NCBI GenBank assembly: GCA_936450465.1
Contig: OW388304.1
Span: 10,820,708 to 10,884,707 of the forward strand
Direction: 5' to 3'
DNA from: Gibbula magus
Lineage: Eukaryota; Mollusca; Gastropoda; Trochida; Trochidae
DNA: 64,000 bases
Position 1 is the first letter of the stretch. The number at the start of each line of letters is the position of its first letter. Shown here in pieces: positions 24,266 through 39,200 of the stretch. A program made the position numbers and the translations under genes. Under the pieces are notes generated by a model. It was not told where the DNA came from. It was given only the letters and a program-made list of their open reading frames with translations, and did not search any database.

Positions 24266-27200
24266 CTGCAGGAGAGAGACAAATTTTGTATACTTAAGTT
24301 AGCCTATACATGCTTGAAACGATAATTTGTTTTGCAAACTGTGCCCTGTAGTCATGACCACAAATTCATTCAACAAGCAAAAGAGGACTTGCACTGTAGG
24401 CAGAACAGGTAGGCAGAGCTCACATATGTTCTAAGCACACAGCCCTTTAGCGTTTATGAACATATTTGTTTATTCTTGAAGTAATAATACATCAGAAAAT
24501 ATATGGAAAATGTTGAGACAATCAGTTATTAAGCTTTAAGTTTGTAAGTGAACTTACAGTTACCATTGTTGATCCATTCACGGCAGTGGACTCAACTGTA
24601 AAGACAAACAAGACTATCATGAGAAGCTGTAACTAACATTGTATTCCCTGTTTTTCAAAATGAAGATTATTATTGGAAGGAAGGCATATAAATAACTAAT
24701 TTTGAAAATAAAATTTAAATTCTTAAATACCCACCAAAACCTGGGGAAAAATAAATTCCAGATTAAAATATGTTTACTTCATGCAAATTTATAACAATCT
24801 TTTGGAGATCTAAGCACATACAACTGTATCTCGAGACCTGAAATGAAACAACCATTTAATACAGGCAAAGTTATTTGTTCATCTGGAGCTAATTGAAAAG
24901 CTTCTGTAAACAAATAAATATTATCCTTTTAAAAAAGAAAGAATATCATCCAGATTTCACAATTACGACTCAGTTCACACATTCGCAATAAAACACAGTA
25001 TTATAAAGAAAACATTCTCCTTCAATAGGGATTCTATAGTATTGATTAATGTCAATGATTCTCTTTGCAAGGGGACCAGGAATACAGAAAGATCGACAAG
25101 ACTATGTCCAGACATTTTCTACTACTGTTGAACCTGTTTGAATTACATGGAGATCATCAGTGTACTCTTGGTCTGGTATTAAGGTCATTGCAAACAATCT
25201 GGTCCACTTCAATCCAGAAAGTCAGGGCGGCTTTCTTCCCTAAGTCCTAATACAAACTGTCCAACTAACTCCTCCCATACACTTATAGGTAACCAACAAA
25301 ACCGAAAAAAGGACACTAATCCTTTCCGTCCTCACATTGGCAGATCCCAAAAGAAGTTTGAAATCTAAACACGTCCATCGATGTTTAACGTTACAAGTTG
25401 GCGTTTACCTTGATGCTCTGTGAAGGTTTTGAGTTTGTGTGTTGGCAATGACGGCAAGCGAGGGACCTTCCGAACGTTACAAACATTGCAGTGAGCATAG
25501 GCTTCACACATACACACTGTCACAACCTTTGATTTCAGCAATTCAATAGCATTGTGCTAGAAAGTGAAGGTGGCACGTGGAATGCAAGGAATAAACACAG
25601 AGATGCAGCTGCACCTTGCCACAGCACAACCACAGGTTTCAATTTTATATGGCTATACAATGGCCCTTTTGTCTCGAATTCTAACCCGTTCTCATAGAAT
25701 GCTACTCACGACGGCTAGTATGGAAATGTCACCTTACCATCTATACCTATCCCTCATTAACAGAGACCACCATATATATGTTGATACTGTTAACAATGTC
25801 TTTGTCTTTTTTTTATCTGACAAATTGGATTACTGTATACCATGCTCATGATGCTATGACTTTAGAAGCATAATAAATTTTCATCTGATAGTGACTATGT
25901 CACATTGAAACTGTTTTGATGTAAGTGAAAATTCTAGCTTAAAACATGACCTTGGCTTGCCCTATTGTCACATTCAGCTAGTATCAATAGTGTTATTAAA
26001 TAACATATCATTTTGATAAGGGTTACTTTGCTAAAAGATTTGGCTATTTCATCAGTGTATGATTAAATACTTCACAAAGTATTACTTTAAGACTTGAATA
26101 CTGAACGTTGTATACTCATCATACATTATACTGTCACATTTATGAACAATTTTCATGGGGTTTTTCTCTCCTCCATCCGTTCAAATATGACAATGTCAGT
26201 TATAATTCCTTCAACCAGAAAACATAATCAGCAAAAAAATCCAACAAATAGAAATGTTAACTCAGAAATCTAAATTGAGTCCGCTTAATTTGAGTTGGCA
26301 GAAAAAACGGGCGCATCAAATCTGTGTTAAGAGCCTTGGTATGTCATGTTTGTTTGTTCGAAAGCCATCTCATCATACAAACAATGTCAGCTGCTGAGTC
26401 CAGGGTTGCCGGGACAAGAAAGATTTTATTCTGTGTCCCCTCCGGTAGTAGACACATAACAGAATTAGCTTCAATGGTAGAATGTTATAAATGTGTGGCC
26501 TGGTAAATAATGTTGATGGCCGGTACTCTGGAGCTGACGGTATTACTGCTTATCTCACACCATGAGCATAGTGATTAATGAACTGAAGAAATATATTGAG
26601 TAGAATTGAAGCCTTTTTCCTGAAGCCCACTGACTTGAATCCTAAAAAGAAAATCACAATATACAAAGCAGATCCAGGAAATTTCAGAAGTTTTGTTTTT
26701 AGTTATGATTTAGTCTTAATCCTAAATCGAAACTATCAATTCAAATGAATATTAGATATCATCTTGTCCTAAATTACCATGAGCTTAACTGCTAAAATAA
26801 GAAGTAGAAATTTATTTGGTTGAAATCCAGTGAACCAAAACCTAAAATAAAGTTATAAACTACACTTATGGATTGAACTATATATGAAACCCAAGTCAAC
26901 ATAATATAAATTACTTAGAAATTCACTTAAACAGGGTTTGCTAAGTCATAAAAAGAATATGCTGAATGACAGAAAATACCTTTATACAAAACTACCAACC
27001 GTGACTTCATTTCAATTTCATTGCACAACAAATGTGTCGTGTGATTTCTTCCAAAAGATGAATTTGTTTATGCATTATAGTCAGCAAGACCGCAATGAGA
27101 CCCTCACTTAACTTTGAATAAATCTATAAAAGGAGACATCAACATTGCCAGTCTAATGTAGGTGAATTTGATGACTCATTGAAATAATAAAACATTTCAC

Positions 27201-30200
27201 AGTTACACTGGAATGCACAGTTGCACATATCTCTTCCTCAATACCACTTAACATTACACAATAGCACACTACACTTAACTTCAAGATTATGCATGCAGAA
27301 ACTGTCAATTATAGAAGCATGAATAACGAGATTCAAAACACTTTGCACAAACAGAAAGGAATTTGGTCAACCATATGCGAAGTTATTTATTGCGCTTTCT
27401 ATGTTGTACATACATGTACGATGCCATTCAAAATGTTAAAGCCACACCCATGAATGTAAGTAGCAACTATATTTTTTGGGGGGGGGGGGGGGGACAGGAT
27501 TGTATTGCCACTCAGATATTGTATATATTTTATTGTTTGTATTTTAAGCATACCGAACGCCACTTATATGAGCATACCGAAAGATTCTATTTACAGTTTT
27601 TTGACAGCTAAGATAGGCAAGTCTCTGACAACACATTTCACAAACTAAATTAAAAAAACATTCATAAATTCTCCATCTCAGAGATGGATCCTATTAAATG
27701 TTAAAACGTAATACAAATGAAAACACTGATATGACACCAGCTTATGACTAAAAGGGTGCACAACAACTGTCAATGTTATTCTGCCCTGCTGCTATGAAAT
27801 ACAAATATTTATATGAGCTTACATAAGAACCGGTAGCTCGTATTTATAGGATTGGCCTGTACCCAACCACCCTATCTACACAAAACCTGTTCAAATAAAA
27901 AATGGACTAAGCAACGACAAATTGGCAGTCTTGACAAAGAGAATTATTCATTTGGACCGAAGGCTGTATAATTTGTACAACAGTTGTTACCAAGGTGAGG
28001 TGAGTTAGGGTTTAACGCCGCTTTCAAGAGTATTTCACTTATATCACGGCTGCTAGTATTATTGCAGGGAGAAAGACTGCAACGCGATGTGGCTATGCAT
28101 TGCGGTGAAACCTGTGAGCAACGGCTGGAACTAGCGAACCATGAGTGGTACTGCACTGAAATTCAGTGTAGCATTGCACCCAAACCTTACTGTGTGTAGA
28201 ACAGTTCTCTACTGCAGACAAAGTTGCCGTGCCCCTGACGGAAAACCACGGACCTCTTGATCTGAAGCAGAACATGCTAACCACTGCGCTATCCCGCCCC
28301 CAGTTGTTACCAAATTGAGTGGGCATGGGCTATGCTGTACATTCCACATGTGGTTTATCTCGGATATAAACTCTTTGAGCAGCATCTAGAAGTTGGTAGG
28401 ATGAAGAATGAAGACAATATTTATGAATATACAACTTCTTTATTCTCAGTTTATCTCAGATATAAACTCTTTGAGCAGCATCTAGAAGTTGGTAGTGAGT
28501 GAGTGAGTGAATTATTGCTTAACGCCGCTTCAGCAGTATTGCAGCCATTAGCGGCAATAGACGTTGGTAGGATGAAGAATGAAGACAATATTTATGGATA
28601 TACAACTTCTATATTCTGCATAGGAAGGATAAAAAAGTTGGTTATCCATATATAGTGACTTCATTCTTTATCTTAGATGTAAGTAGATGAGGTATAATCA
28701 TGTATTTAGTTCCTGAAATATTTGTTTTATCAGTTGCCTGTTATTTGTATTCAGTTATCTGGATATCGATCTCGCATTCGATAGCAAAGTACTCAAAGAG
28801 GACTAGCACTGGATAATGGACATTCTAAAAGCATAAATGATATATAAACTAAAAATGTATGTAAAAGTAGCCTATTTTTCATTTCTAGACATTTTTTTTA
28901 ACAAACGACTGTATAAACCTTTACATACACCAAATGCTATACTGCATACTGGAGGAGGAGATGGCCCAGAGAGACTAAAATACTTAATACTTGCAAGTTT
29001 GGGCTTGTTCATTCAGTAAATATACAGTATATCTTTTGGAATTTTCCACTCCTAAGGCTCAGCTGTGAGACATATTTTGACATACATTTATCAGCGAGGA
29101 TTTGTCCTTTAGAAGATCGCCTAATAAAGCCTAATCCAATACATGAAATACACAGGTTGTTCCAGGAAGTTTCAATGAGAGAGAGGGTGGGATTTGGAGG
29201 TGGGGGGTACTCATGCAACATATTTCAAGGGGGGGGCATACACCTGATAAAGCCATTCTAGATTTCAGCTTGTAATATACTTTTCCCCAGGGTAAATATT
29301 TGTCAATATTTGATAATGTTGCGTTCTATTTCACATCCCAAACCAATGATGAGTTCTGTCTTGTGAATGTTTGTTATCAAAGCAATTACGGTTTTATTTC
29401 TTGGAGCCATGAATTTATTAACACTTCACCTGTGGGACAAGATGGGTTTCTGAATCAATCCTAATCTAACTTGGTTTAAGAGACTAAAATACTGAAATTA
29501 TAATTCCTTAGAGCAAAGAGGTCAACTTTAATGATTCCCAGAATGTTCAACATTGAGCTGAGTTAAATAAAGGTAATAGCATATACATTTTAGCATATAT
29601 TCAGCTTGTAACACAATCATAACCAAATTGAAAGACTGATACAAATCAAACATCTGTGACAAGTTAATCCTATTGATCAACAAAACAATGAGACGTATGT
29701 ATCAACAACACTGAATAATTCATGAACCAGAAAATCTTGAATTAGTAATAACCGTGCACAAAGCTTCCAACAAAATATGTACTTCGGCAGTTTGGAACGA
29801 TTACCAATTAACATTAACATAAGGCAATACAAAGAAATGTAAAATTTGAGAGAAGTTACATGTGAAAAATGTCAGCCCATGAAGTAATAATAGCCAATAC
29901 ATTAATAAGATTGGACAAAGCATATCACCCTGACAAACCCAAACCAAGATACCAAATATTTCCACATAAAATCAAATAAACATCCTTTAAGACAAGAATT
30001 TGTGACACTTATCAGTCATAAATCTTAAGAGCTCCATACCGGGGCAGTTTCATTGGGTCCTGTGTCGCCAGATATCTGATAACTGTCAAGTTCGTAATGA
30101 ATAACCTGTTGATTTACTATTATATACTTGACATTCTTTGTCTTCTTTACAGATAATAGAGAACTGCTGTATTGTATATATTTTGTAGATGGTACTGCCA

Positions 30201-33200
30201 AATTAGGCAACAATTGCCAGACACCTTGAAGCATTGCATGAGCGCTACCCCAGAGTTCCCTATAACATTACATAAGAGATAGTTGTGTTTGTACAGAAGC
30301 CAGAACTACAATTCTTACCATGTTTAGAGAGTATTGAGTCTTTATTACATTAATCAACATTTATATATAAAGCAGCTCTTCTGGTTGCTAATGAGTATGT
30401 TAAATGAGGATTTTTTTAATAGCATTTTGTAAATCTTATACCAGTTTTAAACAATGCAGCTCATGTTTGTTAATGAACATCAAAGTATAAAGTTTGTCAA
30501 GACATTCTTGCAAAAATATATACACAAATAACATATTGAATAAATATAAAGTACATAGGTTTCACATAATAATATAAGTACTAGATTGGATTATGGTAGA
30601 ATATAAGAGACAGTTAAACATATAAACATATATATAATATATAGAATATGAATACACATATATAACATAAAATAGAATAGATTTGAACATGAGATGAATT
30701 AGGTAGGTGTGATTAAATACAAACAGGTGGCAGTTAATATTGATTCGTCATTATTAATCATTTTGTGAATAAATTGAGATAATTAAATGTTGGTGACATG
30801 GTTTAATTTGTGCGAAAACTGTTCAGTTAATATCAGATCTGTGCACAAGGTGCGATTGAACATTCTCTTTGATTTCTGTGGTTGTGGATCCATTGTGGTC
30901 AGTACATTCATGAAATACTTGCAACCACTCTTGATGGGCTCCTGTTAAATGCCTTAATAGATGAACGATCAATTAAATCAATTAGAGAGAACTGGATGCA
31001 AGGTGAAGGAACAGAACAGAAGGGTCAGAGAAAGACTTAGCAGGGGTTACATTGAGGTGCTAGTTTAGTGGTTTGTTAGTGGAGATGTCACACGGGTTAT
31101 CGTCCATTAGTGACGCAACAGTCAACAGATAGATTACCCTCTTTGATTGGTTTAACTGGGGCTGTCTCTGCTGGGGGCTCAGGACTAGGTTCTGGTGCAG
31201 GGGTTTCAGGCGTGGTCTCTGCAGGAGTTTCTGCAGGTGTTTCAGGTGCAGATTCAGAAGGGGTTTCTGCAGGGGTTTCTGCAGGGGTTTCAGTTGTGGT
31301 CTCTACAGGGGTTACAGGTGCAGATTCAGAAGGGATTTCTGAAGGGGTTTCCTGAACAGTCTCTGCAGGTTTTTCTGCAGGAGTTTCAGGTGTGGTCTCT
31401 GCAGGGGTTACAGGTGCAGATTCAGAAGGGGTTTCTGAAGGGGTTTCTGCAAGTATTGCTGGTGCAGTTTCTGCAATCTCAGCATGGCCATTGGTTATTA
31501 CAGATTCTGTTGCATTTTCAACAGGTTTTTCGGATTCTACTGGGGTTTCTGAAGATTCAACTACAGGTTTCTCAGATTCTACTGGGGTTTCTGAAGATTC
31601 AACTACAGGTTTCTGAGATTCTACTTGGGTTTCTGAGGATTCAACTGCAGGTTTCTCAGACTCTGCAGGAGCTTCAGGGGTTACTACTGGGGTTTCTGCA
31701 GACTCCACTGCAGGGGTTTCTATGGAAGTTTCTGTTGAATTTACTGCAGGTGTTTCCGTGGGTTTCTCAACTTCACTTTCTGCTGGCACTGCAATTTTGA
31801 GGTAGACGGACATAAAACTTTTGTCTGTATTTTTTTAAGAATTATATTCAAGTTTTACCTCTCAGATTGATAAAATAGATTTTATCCTAGATCTCGTTGA
31901 CTGGGATATTATAATTAACCAGAATGGGTAATACACTCATGCTTTTATGTTAACAAGAAATCAAGGAGAGTTAATTGGATTTCCGGTAACCAAAAGCAGA
32001 TTAAAACAGCAATCATGCCCAAAACTTAATGTTGTTTTGCATGATCAAAATTGGAAGATTTAACAAGGAAAGAAATATAACTGAAAGAGTGCAAACTGTT
32101 ATAAGAAAATTCAACCTAAAATGTTATAATGCACAAGCACAATTAGAATAAAATCTAAAATTGAATGTTATAGCTAACAGATCAGAAACTCAGCTCATGG
32201 TTAGAATGATGAAATAAAGAAATTCATGAATATGAGAAAAGCCTTTCATAAATAACACAGGTGTGTGGTTGAAGCCACCTGTGACTGCGAAGCCAGGTGT
32301 GACCAGTATAGCCGCTCAATAACACACAATTGGTAATATATGCCATCATAACCTGCTTCAATGATATGCAATATATGGCAAACATATCCCAGCTCAATAA
32401 CATACAATTGTTATTATATGGCAACTCGTTCAATGATATGCAATATATGGCAAACATATCCCAGCTCAATTACATACAATAGATGGCAATAGAAGCATGT
32501 GTAATACAATGTACCACATCTGATAACATGGTAATATTGTACTGTAAACGAAACTTAACCTAAACACAGAACCTAATTAAATGGTATGTACTGCAACAAT
32601 GGACTAAACATATACATGTAATCTAACTACCGGTAAATATTTTTTCAAACACTATACACTAAACAATAACAATATACCGTATTCTCGCGGGTATAAGACC
32701 AGGGGGCCCGGCAAACAAACATCTTCAAAACATGGGGGTGGGCTAGTATACGAGAGAGACCCCAACTCATGAGACCGAATCCAAGATGGCGGCTCGGAAC
32801 TAACACAAATAGGCAAGGCATGTTACCGGCATAAAGAATATTGTACTTTGATGTTTCAAGTCTTTTAAACATAAACATAATATTATTAATATTCATTCAT
32901 GTTATTTTTTAAATATATGATAATTATATTATGCACTTAAACATCATTTTTGTTTTTCAGAATTGTATGGTCGGCGACTGGAAAAAACATGAAATCATTG
33001 CCATTAATTTTTTTATTTATGAATTTTGTATGCCATGGTGTACAATGAATAAAAAATATAACATTCTTGAGTTGCGTTGTTGATAGTTGTGTACGTAGCT
33101 GACAAAATAATCCGGGAAAATTTAAATGTTGGGAATAAATTTAGCTACTCACGTCATCAAACATCGATGTAAGTTACACGTCCCGATTTGCTATTCATCA

Positions 33201-36200
33201 TTACATAGCTTAATTATGATGTTGTCAATAATGTTTATGACAATTATGTACGTTATTTAGTCATAAATTCCAGAACAAATATCGTAATTTGCTTATGAAC
33301 AATTTACAATTCAGTGTTGGTAGCGTCAATGCATGTCGACTGAAATGGCTTTTTTTTCAAAGGAAGTACAATATGATTGGTTGTTATATTAGTCTCGACC
33401 AATCAGAGCAGACTATCGTCATTACGGAATTCCCTTCCCGCAAGCGTGGTGTCACTCTCTCACACACACGATCTGTCACTAGGCTACATCATGTTGTTTA
33501 GGATATTGTTTTGATGTTTTATTTCATAACATAACATAAAAACGATATTTATTTATGTCATTATGTTTATAAAATCGTAACTATATTCGTTTAACGCACA
33601 AATACATCGTGTTTGTTTTTCAGGTGAGTAGCTACGATCAGCAAAGCCATGATACTCTAGTAACTTTTTCTGTGAAATTTGTTATTGCCGTTGAATTAAA
33701 AAAAGTGTGTACCATGAATTAAAACGATAACAATAAGCTGTGTTGTTGACAAAAAATCAACAAAATGTTTTCACTTTGAAGGTCGATTATTCAAGAACGA
33801 GTGCAGAATATAACGAAACAGATGGCAGATTATTGCGTCGGAACAAATGGCTAATTACTTATGCGAACTCTCATTGGTGGATAAAAGGGTGTGTCATCGA
33901 TTCAAAATCTCATTGGCTGATATATTTGGCGACTCGTAGACATACGGTGCTTACTTCCTGGTTCGAATCGAAATATTTAGACACTTCGAAATGATACGAA
34001 AAGAGGACAAACACAGAAAATATAACAAATATTTTATTTCACAACTATCTTCAAATCGTTTCCCTCAAGTGATTGTTTGAAAGACAAAAAGTTTGTGACG
34101 TTGTTCGCTCCAAATATGGCGGTCATGACTAAACACGTGAGATAAATTTTTGTCAGATATGTTTACAGATGCAATTTTCTACTTGAATGTTATAATAACT
34201 TGACTGCATATCTATATTTTACTACCATATCAAAAAATGAAAATTCATTTAGCCTATTCGTTTATGGTGTTTGATATTCTTTTTAATAATTACGGTATCG
34301 TAACTGCACGAGACTTGACAGCTCGCAGGGAAGTACCAAGTTCGTGTTGTGTTTTGATTTACGTAGGCCTACACAAATATAATTAATGAAAGATATAACC
34401 CAAGTTATAAAATAATATTATAGATATATGTAATGGATCCAATTATTAAAATATATACGATAATTAAACTGTCACAATAAGAATATGAACACATAACATA
34501 AGACGATAACATGACAAATCAAACTTTATTGTATGTCCGAGAAATGAAATCTGTGCATGAATAGAGACATCGTTGGACCATGGAACATCTGTCAAAATGG
34601 GGGGTGGGCTATAACTAGGGAATAAGCCCAACCAGGACAATCCTCTTAAAAGTGGGGGTGGTCTTAGGCTCAAATATGGACTTATACCCGCGACACTACG
34701 GTAGTAACAACTGAGTAAATGCTATAACAAATGAAATGTAATAACACTTCATGCTAAACAAATAAGGTTCTAATATTAAGACAATATCTCCCTTTCCTTG
34801 ATAAATAGTATTAAATACCATGTTTATCTCATCGAGTGAGGTAGCAAGTTGATATTATTGCGAGGAGCGTATGTCATGACTTATAATATATACTTTTTCT
34901 ATCTCAAGCAATTTTCTATGATATCATATTAAATGATTTGTTGTTTTGAGGATGGTTTTAATTTAAGTCACCATCAGAAAGCACCTGTCACTGTGCCCTC
35001 AATATGATGTCATTAGCATGTAGTGTTGTTAGAGCACTGGAGCCGTTCAACCATCTGATCTTAGCCCTAAAATCAGTCGTAAGCTCATATTTTAACATTG
35101 GCTAAGGTTAATCTTAAGGCTAAAATCGTCTAGAGGAACGGTATTCTGGTCCATAACATGAGACTAATCACTATTGTCGTTATCAGTCACTAATGTCATT
35201 TTCACAAATGTATTTCAGGTACATATAAAAGTAGACAAAACAATATAAAAAATCAAAGACTACCGAGTATATGTTCAACATATCAAACATATTTAAACAC
35301 ATTTTCATAATGACACCAATGAAACTTGTTATTCTTAAGGACAAAATTGTAATAATGGCTAAATATTAGACTAATTAAATGTTAACATTAAGTTGCAAAC
35401 AAATTGTTATTGTGCAGTCCATTCACTCTATAGCCACTCCTTCTCACTGTATTATCGTTTCAATTAAATACACTCTGCATCTCTTGTTATAAGAATATGT
35501 TAAATCCTATTTGAACATATTCTCCATATGTTTTCCATTGAAAACAGCTTGATTATTAAATTTTCAATTTCTACAGTTTCAATTCTGGTTATCTGTTCTT
35601 ACTGATTTTCTTTGCATCATAAATTCCACAAAATTCCTTGATGTTATTTAGTAAACTTGACCACAGACCATTGTTCTTTCTCCCATAACAGTACAGTACA
35701 GTACAGTACAGTACAGTACAGTACAGTACAGTACCAACATGGCATTGCACCTATACCCATATCTAAACCTACAGCTGCTAGTATTATTGCAGGGATAAAG
35801 CCTGCAATGCCATGGTGACTATGCATTGCAGTGAAACCTACGAGCATGAGCTGGAACTAGCGGACTATGGGTGGTACTGCGAAAAATTTCAAGGTAGCAT
35901 TGCATCAAAACCTTCCTGCAAGTAGAACAGTTCTATACAGCAGACAAAGTTACCGAGACAATGGCAGGATTCGAACCCTGGACCTCTTGGTCAAAAACAG
36001 AACTTGCTAACAACTGTACTAAACCCCAAAGTCACATTTAAAGTGTTTTGAATATTTTGGTTGGAATTCTTGCATTTCACTGGGAGATGCTAGTGATTCA
36101 CCAGTTACTTTGAGCCCTGTATGTAACTTATTCCCTGAAGACAGATTATGACCCCTCATAGACCCTCTTCCAATTAACTCATTTGTTGGGTACTCTTCAT

Positions 36201-39200
36201 TTATCCGTCTATCTCTTTCTTTCTCTCCCTGCAAATACACACACAAGGTGAAGAAGCCATATTGAACTGCAGTGCAAGCGTCCATGCACAATCAATACAT
36301 CTCCGCCAGTGCATCACACCACGCACACACTCTATGCACAATCGACTATCATTCAAACAAACAACGCATTCTGCACGCTCAGCATAATTGTGTTAATGTA
36401 ATGCCAGCTCGGGAAGGAAGGTTCATGCAATGTGGTTGCTGAATTCGATTCAAAACATATATGACCTCCATCACGGTTAAACCCTGGTACCAGTGCTTTC
36501 AAACAATCTCTTTCAATCCTTAACATGCATCCAATCACCGGCGTCTTATTATTGAGCTTAAGGATGACAACAAATAAAATCTTAATTGGGTAAGTAGTCC
36601 TCTGGGACACATTCATCTACAGATTAAACGGTCATTCAGTGTTAAATCTTGTTAAAGCTCTTCCTGCCCGGAGACCCTGTAGGTCTACATGCTTAATTAT
36701 TAGCACGTTTGGGTTTGGTTAGTCTTGTTGGAACCAGGGACCCTATAGTACTACCTCTCCAGCGATTGTGGGTTGCTTCAAGCTGCAAAGCTTATTAGTG
36801 AAGTAACGAAATTGACTTTACCGTTCTCAGTCAGTTCCGATACATTATTTTCTTCAACTGCGGCTTGCACGTCTTCTGCTACCTCAGCAACTTCAGCCTC
36901 AGTGGCTTCAACATCGTTTTGAACAATTTCGCTTGGCAAAGATTCTTGAACCTCCTCAACGGCATTTTCAACGGATTCTTCGGCAACTTCCTCTGAATTT
37001 TGAGTTACTTCTTCCATCCTTTCAGCAATCTCTTCTGATACGACATTTGTGGTAATCTCTTCCGATACGACAGTCGTGGTAATCTCCTCAGATACGACCG
37101 CTGATTCAGCGGTTTCAGCGACTTCAGCAGTTATTTGGTCCTCAATCTGGTCATTTTCGACCACTTCATCTTCAGGGGGAGGGGGTAAATCCTCTATGGA
37201 AAAGATTTTATCATGTGCAAGGTAATTTTCAGCAAGGATTTTGCGCAAAGTTATCCTTTAAAATTGAAGCATTGGTTCCATAGTCTTGCGACATTTGAAA
37301 TATTCACATTTTATACATCAAAGTTATCTTTAATTTATTCATGCATATTGAACTTGGTGAAGATGCTGAACATCATTTTTGTATAAAATGCAGTTATTGA
37401 TTAACAAACTTGGATAACAAATATCACTGTCAAGCAAATTGCTTTGATTGTTCTAAGGGTGCTGCTAAAACTATACTATTTGTGTCGTCTAAACTTTAAA
37501 CGAATCCCAACTAGAAAGACTGCAGGTTCCACTAATGGAAAAGCTCTTCTTGAAAATATTTAAGAAAATGTTTGTCTAAACTATGTCAAGACTATTAGTA
37601 TCAGCTGACAATAGAACAGACAATCTGTGTTCTTAATCCTCTCTAAGTCTTCGTCTCAAATATTGATTTTTTAAGACAATTTTTAGTGAATCAAATAACT
37701 AGTTTATCCTACAGGACATGTTACGTTTATCAAAAGATTTTAACATGGCTTCTAATAAAACTGACATTTGTAAGATGGAAACTAATAATACGAATTCTTC
37801 ACACTTATTATATAAGTAATTAGATCTCTTTATAGTAATATACCTATTGAAAATATGTTATCTATTCCTGTATTTTGACTTATGACATCACAAGGTGATT
37901 ATGTAACACACGATATATGGGGAGCAAAACACTGTCTGCACAAGAACACATTTTCGGGGTATATTGATCAGCTGTGTTGTTAGAAGCTGCTTTCTATGAA
38001 GGTGAGGTGAGGTGAGTTGGGGTTTAACGCCGCTTTCAAGAGTATTTCACTTATATCGCGGCTGCTAGTATTATGGCAGGGAGAAAGCCCGCAACGCCAT
38101 GTGGCTATGCTTTGCGGTGAAACCTGCGAGCAACGGCTGGAACTAGCGAACCATGGGTGGTACTACGCTGAAATTCAGTGTAGCATTGCACCCAAACCTT
38201 ACTGCGTGTAGAACTGTTCTCTACTGCAGACAAAGTTGCCGTGCCCCTGGCGGGATTCGAACCCCGGACCTCTTGATCCGAAGACGAACGCGCTAACCAC
38301 TGCGCTATCCCGCCCCCGCTTTCTATGAAAGTGTTAGATCGACAGCATGATATGACAATGATAGCTGTTTGAAATAATCGCTAAAATTATTTATAACCCT
38401 GTTTGTTGCACAAAGTTACAATTGAGATAGTTTCATAGTGGTTGAAAAAGGTTAAAAATGACAAAATATCTAAATATTCATTAAAGTAATCAAAGGATTG
38501 GGCACAAATTGCCAGTTTTCTTGATGCCATATGAATATGTGGATACAAAGGGTCCAACATAACTTGCTTGATAATCAATATTCTGAATGGTCATCAATTG
38601 GTATAAATAAATAATACTGTTATTCACACTCATAATCATTACTCTTCATAAGGATGAATAGTTCATATCATGACAGTGGTACATGTTCAAGACAGTTTAT
38701 ACACATCACTGAAATGACCTAATTCTTCGTATGCCAATTGATGTTCATCTATTGGTTGTATTATGCACAAACTGGATATAGTTCATTCTGTATTAACTTG
38801 AATGTCTATAACGATAAAATGTACTTTTCAAGACTAGTTTCTCAGACTATGAAAAGAATTGATGCTAATATGAACTATGATACAAACAGGTGTAAGTACA
38901 TGGAGGTATGAATGTTAGAAAAAAACGTATTCACAAACAGTACAGTAATACATGCCAACATTTCATACACTGAACAATTCTGAACATGATATTACCTTAG
39001 CTTAAAAAAATCATGAATAAATATTCATGATCGTTATTTATAAGATATGATTATAAGCATTATACTTGAATAAATACCTCAGTTACATCAAAATGTGTTA
39101 TTCAAATTCACAGAGTGTATATACGGTAGTAATTGTTATTAACAAACCCAGCTTTTCAACCAATTATTGAATATTTGTGATTCAAATATCACAATCAACA

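Larger units (their letters stand above)
24596..31137 (-). other. NHERF intron 5 (about 6.5 kb)
   Basis: AT-rich. It contains a G16 run at 27,478-27,493, a SINE at 27,994-28,300 and a 96-bp tandem duplication with a nested insertion (28,354-28,620). The rest, including 24.6-27.4 and 28.6-31.1 kb, shows no exon with paired splice sites and matching phase. Confidence 0.75.
31789..36821 (-). other. NHERF intron 4 (about 5.0 kb)
   Basis: Contains a 2,025-bp TIR transposon (32,677-34,701), a pentanucleotide repeat near 35.7 kb and a degenerate SINE copy (35,771-36,028). No extra exon is supported. Confidence 0.75.

Noticed and set aside
25400..25520. Possible minus-strand exon ending ATCAAG|GTAAAC
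   Set aside because: The acceptor lacks a pyrimidine tract and the phases do not match exons 5 and 6.
31110..31800. Plus-strand frames of up to 201 codons opposite the Glu/Pro-rich exon
   Set aside because: Shadow of NHERF exon 5, which has matching splice sites and phase on the minus strand.
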